Below, one piece after another: positions 33,314 to 34,462 of a DNA stretch of 34,462 nt. The stretch lies in the NCBI GenBank assembly GCA_036567785.1, contig DATCTV010000044.1, forward strand, positions 1-34,462. Direction: 5' to 3'. The notes under the pieces were generated by a model. That model saw only the letters and a program-made list of their open reading frames with translations. It had not been told where the DNA came from and did no database searches. This DNA comes from Desulfomonilia bacterium (lineage in GTDB: Bacteria > Desulfobacterota > Desulfomonilia > UBA1062). Each line of letters opens with the position of its first letter. Position 1 is the first letter of the stretch. Made by a program: the position numbers and the translations under genes.

Positions 33314-34366
33314 TTAAGCTGCCAGATCGAACTTCATATCCAAGATTTTGTCTTTTGCCAAGGGCAGATTTTCCAGGAAGGTTTCCATGGGGGTTCTGCC
33401 CTGACACCTTTTCCCCTGATGAGGCCTGGCAGTGTTATAACGCTTCAGCCATACGTCCAGGTCTTTTTGAAGCTCATCTATGTTGAGATAAATCTTTTTC
33501 CTGAAAGCAATACTGTAGAACTCCTCGAGGATGGTTTTATGGAACCTCTCGCATATGCCGTTTGTCTGAGGATGCCTTGCCTTTGTCTTTGTATGATCAA
33601 TGTCATTAAGCGCAAGGAAAAGCTCATACTCATGAGTATCAGGCCTGCCTGTGAATTCGGTTCCCCTGTCAGTAAGAACCCTTAAAAGAGGAACACCCAT
33701 TTCTTCGAAGAAAGGAACAACCCTGTCATTGAGTATATCAGCCGAATTTATAGGATGCTTTGAGGTATACAGCTTGGCCTCCGCTACTGAAGAATATGTA
33801 TCTATGAAGGTCTGTTGATAGATACGGCCTACACCTTTAATAGTACCTACATAAAAGGTATCCTGGGCCCCAAGATAACCTACATGTTCGGTCTCAATCT
33901 CACCCCAGGATATCTTCTCCTCTTTGGCCCTTTCCAGGGACTTTAACTGCGTTTCAGTGACAACTTCCCCTGTCTTTGAAACATGATCCTCCAAGGCATT
34001 GAGTCTCTTTTTGAATGTCTCAAGATTATGCCTCAGCCATACGCAGCGAACCCCAGCCGGCGATATGAACAGCCCGCGCCGGGTAAGCTCTGAGCTCACC
34101 CGCTTCTGTCCCAAAGCCGGATCCTCATATGCCATTGCCACTACAGCTTCTTCAACCTCCGAAGATACCCGGTTCTTATGATTGGGAACCCTTCTGTTCT
34201 GCTCATAAAGAGCTTCAACTCCTCCTTCCTCATAAGCATTCTTGACCCGGTAAAAAGTATCCCGGCTATAGCCCATCACCTGACATGCCCTTGAAACATT
34301 CTGAAGATAACCCGCCAACTCTAGCAATCCCATCTTACTTCTGATAAGTTTGTCTTCCGTACCCAT
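33314..34366 (-). CDS. IS481-family DDE transposase
   Basis: The 350-residue intact transposase has an N-terminal helix-turn-helix (VSRACQVMGYSRDTFYRVKNAYEEGGVEAL) and an integrase-like core with the DDE triad apparently D169 (AQDTFYVG), D233 (LTDRGTEF) and E273 (NGICERFHKT). The C-terminal motif YNTARPHQG is typical. AGGAG precedes the ATG. With both terminal repeats present the element may be active. Confidence 0.95.
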   Translation of the reverse strand: MGTEDKLIRSKMGLLELAGYLQNVSRACQVMGYSRDTFYRVKNAYEEGGVEALYEQNRRVPNHKNRVSSEVEEAVVAMAYEDPALGQKRVSSELTRRGLFISPAGVRCVWLRHNLETFKKRLNALEDHVSKTGEVVTETQLKSLERAKEEKISWGEIETEHVGYLGAQDTFYVGTIKGVGRIYQQTFIDTYSSVAEAKLYTSKHPINSADILNDRVVPFFEEMGVPLLRVLTDRGTEFTGRPDTHEYELFLALNDIDHTKTKARHPQTNGICERFHKTILEEFYSIAFRKKIYLNIDELQKDLDVWLKRYNTARPHQGKRCQGRTPMETFLENLPLAKDKILDMKFDLAA

Positions 34367-34444
34367 TAGCTTTCTCCTTTCTGATTTTGTTTTATTTCCC
34401 CTCAGAAAGAATAGCTCGTGGGTACTTCCTTTTCAATTACCCAA

Positions 34445-34462
34445 CTGTCAGATTTGATCGGA
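34445..34462. repeat. Right terminal inverted repeat of the IS481 element
   Basis: CTGTCAGATTTGATCGGA occupies the last bases of the window. It is the inverted partner of the repeat at 33261-33278. Confidence 0.75.

Larger units (their letters stand above)
33261..34462 (-). mobile_element. IS481-family insertion sequence, right end at the window edge
   Basis: The element spans about 1.2 kb and contains a single transposase gene read on the reverse strand. Its imperfect 18-base terminal repeats are TCCGACCTGATCTGACAG at the left and CTGTCAGATTTGATCGGA at the right, the latter being the last 18 bases of the window. The target duplication cannot be seen because the right flank is missing. The left end lies 20 bases beyond the PIN toxin stop. 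Confidence 0.85.

Noticed and set aside
33296-33685. Forward 129-residue open frame inside the IS element
   Set aside because: It is antisense to the intact transposase.
1-34462. tRNA or rRNA genes
   Set aside because: No cloverleaf with a CCA-type end and no rRNA signature stretch was noticed on either strand. A covariance-model search would settle it.

Overview
The window reads as a chromosomal segment of a Gram-negative bacterium, most likely an anaerobic deltaproteobacterium-type (Desulfobacterota-like) organism. This taxonomic call is an inference. It rests on the fused S10-spc-alpha ribosomal super-operon, a tungsten/molybdenum aldehyde:ferredoxin oxidoreductase homologue, split transketolase genes, an outer-membrane-type lipoprotein signal, and the general character of the proteins. 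No rRNA, tRNA or CRISPR array was seen.

Positions 1-14280 hold the end of tuf followed by one unbroken forward operon: rpsJ, rplC, rplD, rplW, rplB, rpsS, rplV, rpsC, rplP, rpmC, rpsQ, rplN, rplX, rplE, rpsN, rpsH, rplF, rplR, rpsE, rpmD, rplO, secY, adk, infA, rpmJ, rpsM, rpsK, rpsD, rpoA, rplQ. It closes with a hairpin terminator at about 14242-14280. Gaps are mostly below 25 bases and several genes overlap. The methionine aminopeptidase gene (map), often found between adk and infA, is absent.

Positions 14343-17408 hold a reverse cold-shock unit (csp, its terminator, then a small basic protein). A forward pair follows: a class III PLP aminotransferase and a protein of unknown function (probably DUF6206) that carries protein-kinase-like active-site residues. 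Positions 17461-19566 hold two convergent nitronate-monooxygenase paralogues separated by a hairpin. Positions 19667-23937 form a reverse operon: an AOR-family tungstoenzyme, an adenylate cyclase-FHA signalling protein, and a membrane-anchored metallophosphoesterase. A TetR regulator diverges from it and is followed by transketolase N- and C-terminal subunits and an SCP2-like lipid-binding protein, ending at a strong terminator. A lipoprotein (reverse) and an asparagine synthetase (forward) come next.

From about 30410 to the end the window is accessory DNA. In order it holds a hairpin-rich repeat element bounded by inverted CAGGGCGG, a DUF262 + HEPN ribonuclease gene pair, a DUF6364 antitoxin + PIN toxin pair, and an almost complete IS481-type insertion sequence whose right terminal repeat coincides with the window end. 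The two observations most worth following are the DUF262-HEPN pair, a candidate RNA-targeting defence or toxin module, and the aminotransferase + kinase-like pair, a candidate phosphorylate-then-eliminate metabolic unit.
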